From Pseudomonadota bacterium (GTDB taxonomy: Bacteria; Pseudomonadota; Alphaproteobacteria; Rhizobiales; Hyphomicrobiaceae), in NCBI GenBank assembly GCA_023405815.1, contig JAEXXM010000072.1, positions 62,001-126,000 of the forward strand: a stretch of DNA of 64,000 nt. The letters run 5' to 3'. The notes below the pieces were generated by a model that saw only the letters and a program-made list of their open reading frames with translations, did not search any database and had not been told where the DNA came from. How positions within the stretch are numbered: the stretch's first letter is position 1; the number at the start of each line of letters is the position of its first letter. This document shows, piece after piece, positions 62,192 to 64,000 of this stretch. Both the position numbers and the translations under genes were made by a program.

Positions 62192-62386
62192 ATGACCGCC
62201 GAGATCGTCAACCTGCGCCGCGCGCGCAAGGCCAGGAAGCGGCAGGAGTCTGAAGCGCGCGCCGCCGAGAACCGTGCCAAGTTCGGTCGCCCGAAACACG
62301 AGCGGCAGGCCGAGCGCGCCGAGAGCGACCTGACGGCCCGGCGTCTCGATGCCCTGCGCCGCGACCCCGAGGAGCCAGGGGCCTGA
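62192..62386 (+). CDS. DUF4169 family small protein
   Basis: 64 residues. Begins TAEIVNLRRARKARKRQESEARAAENRAKFGRPKHERQ (key VNLRRARK and NRAKFGR), typical DUF4169, a highly charged helical protein of unknown function. Starts 4 nt after ccdB and is followed by the RHH gene after one base, so it is probably co-transcribed. Confidence 0.9.
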   Translation: MTAEIVNLRRARKARKRQESEARAAENRAKFGRPKHERQAERAESDLTARRLDALRRDPEEPGA

Positions 62387-62387
62387 C

Positions 62388-62654
62388 ATGGGCGTCAGCG
62401 AAGAGCACCAGCCGCTTCGACGCGCAGCCCGTCCGCTGAAGCGGTCCTTTTCCATCAAGGGCCATCGCACCTCGATCTCGATGGAGGCGCCGTTCTGGGA
62501 GGCGCTGCAGCAGGTCGCCGCGCGCGAGAATACCTCGCTCGCCGGACTCATTGCCGCGATCGACAAGTCGCGCGGCTCAGCCGGCCTCTCCAGCGCCGTC
62601 CGCGTCTGGATCCTTGACTACTATCGCACGCGCGCATTGTCGCCGCCGGGCTGA
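62388..62654 (+). CDS. Ribbon-helix-helix domain protein
   Basis: 88 residues from the ATG at 62388. KRSFSIKGHRTSISMEAPFWEALQQVAARENTSLAGLIAAIDKSR is an RHH fold of the arylsulfate sulfotransferase-associated/DUF type; the basic strand KRSFSIKGHRTSIS could contact DNA. Adjacent to DUF4169, a pairing often seen near fumC in this order. Role unknown; a regulator is plausible. Confidence 0.85.
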   Translation: MGVSEEHQPLRRAARPLKRSFSIKGHRTSISMEAPFWEALQQVAARENTSLAGLIAAIDKSRGSAGLSSAVRVWILDYYRTRALSPPG

Positions 62655-62687
62655 GTCAATCGCTGGGCGCCGACACGAGACGTCTGG

Positions 62688-64000
62688 TCAGTTGGTATTC
62701 ATGAGATTGCGCAGCACTTGCTCGTTCGGCTGCACCTGCCGCTGCGGGCGACGAGGACGATAGCCCGAGCCCTGCCCAGCAGGCGGCGCGATGCTTCCCG
62801 CCTCCGTGGGCGCGGCGCCGGGATCAGCTGTCGGAACCCCGCCGAACGTCTGGCCTTCCTGGCCTGGAGCGGGAGTCACCGAGACGCCTGCCGCGCTGGC
62901 ACTGCTCGGTGGAATCGCCGGCGCAGCCGCCGGGTCCGGCGAGGCTGCAGAATGATCGACCGGAGCGACTGCCTCCGGAGGATCGGCCGACACGGCCCCT
63001 CCTGCTCCGGCGGGCGGCTCTTGCGGCACCGTCGTGCTCTCGTCGGACTCAAGCGCCCGGCGCCGCTCCTCGTCGCGCCGCGCCCGGTCGGCATCGGCCT
63101 TGCGCAGCCGCTCGAGCTGATCGGCATCGAGCTCCATCTTGCGGATCGCGAGCTCGCGCTCCAACGGCTCGGCGGTGATCCGCTGCTCCAGCGACCAGAG
63201 GTTGGCCAGCGATCCCGTGTAGACGACGCCAACACTCGGCAATGCGCCGTGACGCGGCTTCTCGGTCTGCGGAACGTCCGGCCCGCGCGGCTCGACCACC
63301 CACGCGCTGTCGACGATGAGCGAAGCGAGATCGACCGTGGTCTGTACCTTTGTCGTGCCCGCCTCCGAATCGAGCGTGACGATCGCCAGCTTGGCGGCCC
63401 CGTCCGCAACGTCGATCGCAATCGTGCGCGGTCCGACTTTGACCTGTCCCGCATCGATGTGCGTGCGCAGCGCCGCCACAAGCTGCTCGCCGCTGCCGCC
63501 AGCTTCGCCGTTGAGCACCGCTTCGGACGCCGCGACGACCGCCAGCGGGGTCGGCGCCGCCAATGCGATGTCGCCGAGCTGCAGCTCGCCCTTGCCCGCA
63601 ATCACGGAAATGAGCGCTCCCGGCGTCGAGGCACGCCCAGAAAACTCGAGCTGCAGCGAAGCCTTCTCCTCGCCCTTCGCGCGGATCTGCATGTCGTTGA
63701 TGCGCAGATCGGCCTTGATATCGGCTCCGCCCGGCGCGCGGCCGAGAGCGATGTTGGCGTTGAGATCGCCACCCAGGACCTTGCCTTCCAGATTGCTGAC
63801 CACGACCTTGCCTGGCGCGACTTCCAGCTCGGCGCGAGCCTTGGCAATGGCCATGTTGTCGGCAAGCCCGAGCGTGCCGAACCCGACCCGCAGCTTGCCC
63901 TCCACGCCATCGAGGGCCGCGAAGTCGAAACCGTGCTCGGGCCAGATCGTCTTTCCTGCGGTCAGCGGCTCTGCGGCCGGCGCCTCCGCCGCCTGCTTGC
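62688..64000 (-). CDS. AsmA family protein, C-terminal part (5' end outside window)
   Basis: At least 437 residues; the frame remains open to the last base, so the start lies beyond 64000. The visible part has AsmA-like beta-strand repeats (LEVAPGKVVVSNLEGKVLGGDLNANIALGRAPGG, ADLRINDMQIRAKGEEKASLQLEFSGRASTPGALISVIAGKGELQLGDI, key phrases) followed by a long disordered tail rich in Pro, Ala, Glu, Asp (RRRALESDESTTVPQEPPAGAGG ...) and a basic end. AsmA proteins bridge inner and outer membranes for lipid transport. Not resolved: the N-terminal membrane anchor. Confidence 0.85.
   Translation of the reverse strand, partial: KQAAEAPAAEPLTAGKTIWPEHGFDFAALDGVEGKLRVGFGTLGLADNMAIAKARAELEVAPGKVVVSNLEGKVLGGDLNANIALGRAPGGADIKADLRINDMQIRAKGEEKASLQLEFSGRASTPGALISVIAGKGELQLGDIALAAPTPLAVVAASEAVLNGEAGGSGEQLVAALRTHIDAGQVKVGPRTIAIDVADGAAKLAIVTLDSEAGTTKVQTTVDLASLIVDSAWVVEPRGPDVPQTEKPRHGALPSVGVVYTGSLANLWSLEQRITAEPLERELAIRKMELDADQLERLRKADADRARRDEERRRALESDESTTVPQEPPAGAGGAVSADPPEAVAPVDHSAASPDPAAAPAIPPSSASAAGVSVTPAPGQEGQTFGGVPTADPGAAPTEAGSIAPPAGQGSGYRPRRPQRQVQPNEQVLRNLMNTN

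Overview
The window is GC-rich, densely packed chromosomal DNA from an alphaproteobacterium of the order Hyphomicrobiales, most likely Hyphomicrobium or a close relative. Four things point there. The glycerate dehydrogenase (24158-25126) closely matches what I recall of the Hyphomicrobium methylovorum enzyme, and a serine-glyoxylate aminotransferase lies nearby (serine cycle of methylotrophs). The tmRNA gene is circularly permuted, as in alphaproteobacteria. An imuA-imuB-dnaE2 operon sits behind a perfect GTTC-N7-GTTC LexA box. The gene orders thyA-folA-hflK-hflC-DUF2065-degP and fumC/DUF4389/sspB-type neighbours are familiar from this order. No phage, integrase, transposase, CRISPR array or tRNA gene was recognised.

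Layout. 1-4300: two NfeD proteins and an SPFH protein (one membrane-quality operon), ferrochelatase and a CHAD protein. 4396-7144: thiamine thiazole operon thiO-thiS-thiG-thiE. 7198-9501: gamma-glutamyltransferase and a cupin. 9514-15781: SOS mutagenesis operon imuA-imuB-dnaE2 with its LexA box; dnaE2 carries two different palindromic repeats inserted in frame. 16151-20813: L,D-transpeptidase, zinc-binding ABC receptor, DUF1007 protein, orphan TRAP receptor, small secreted protein. 20866-25720: serine-cycle genes around an amidase. 25805-34433: a TonB import locus with two paralogous outer-membrane receptors on the minus strand and, divergently, a secreted protein plus ExbB-ExbD-TonB. Exact CGGGAA-N3-TTCCCG palindromes lie upstream of both receptors. 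34573-37442: a cytosolic histidine kinase overlapping a HerA-type ATPase. 37450-45338: phospholipid genes pssA and psd, degP, DUF2065, hflCK, folA, thyA and a CPBP protease. 45622-46750: permuted ssrA followed directly by sspB. 46821-59503: accessory region of small secreted proteins, a two-subunit molybdenum hydroxylase, GST, HxlR regulator with a divergent RibD-like reductase, a haloacetate dehalogenase-like hydrolase, a diguanylate cyclase, and an orphan carbamoyltransferase. 59555-64000: a frameshifted small gene, YkgJ-type protein, fumC, a ccdAB toxin-antitoxin pair, DUF4169 and RHH proteins, and the C-terminal part of an AsmA-family protein that runs off the window.

The main candidates for something undescribed are the palindromic operator shared by the TonB locus, the in-frame colonisation of dnaE2 by repeats, the histidine kinase/HerA pair, and the pair of small repeat-containing secreted proteins at 48051-48801. 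All calls rest on reading the sequence; no database search was possible.
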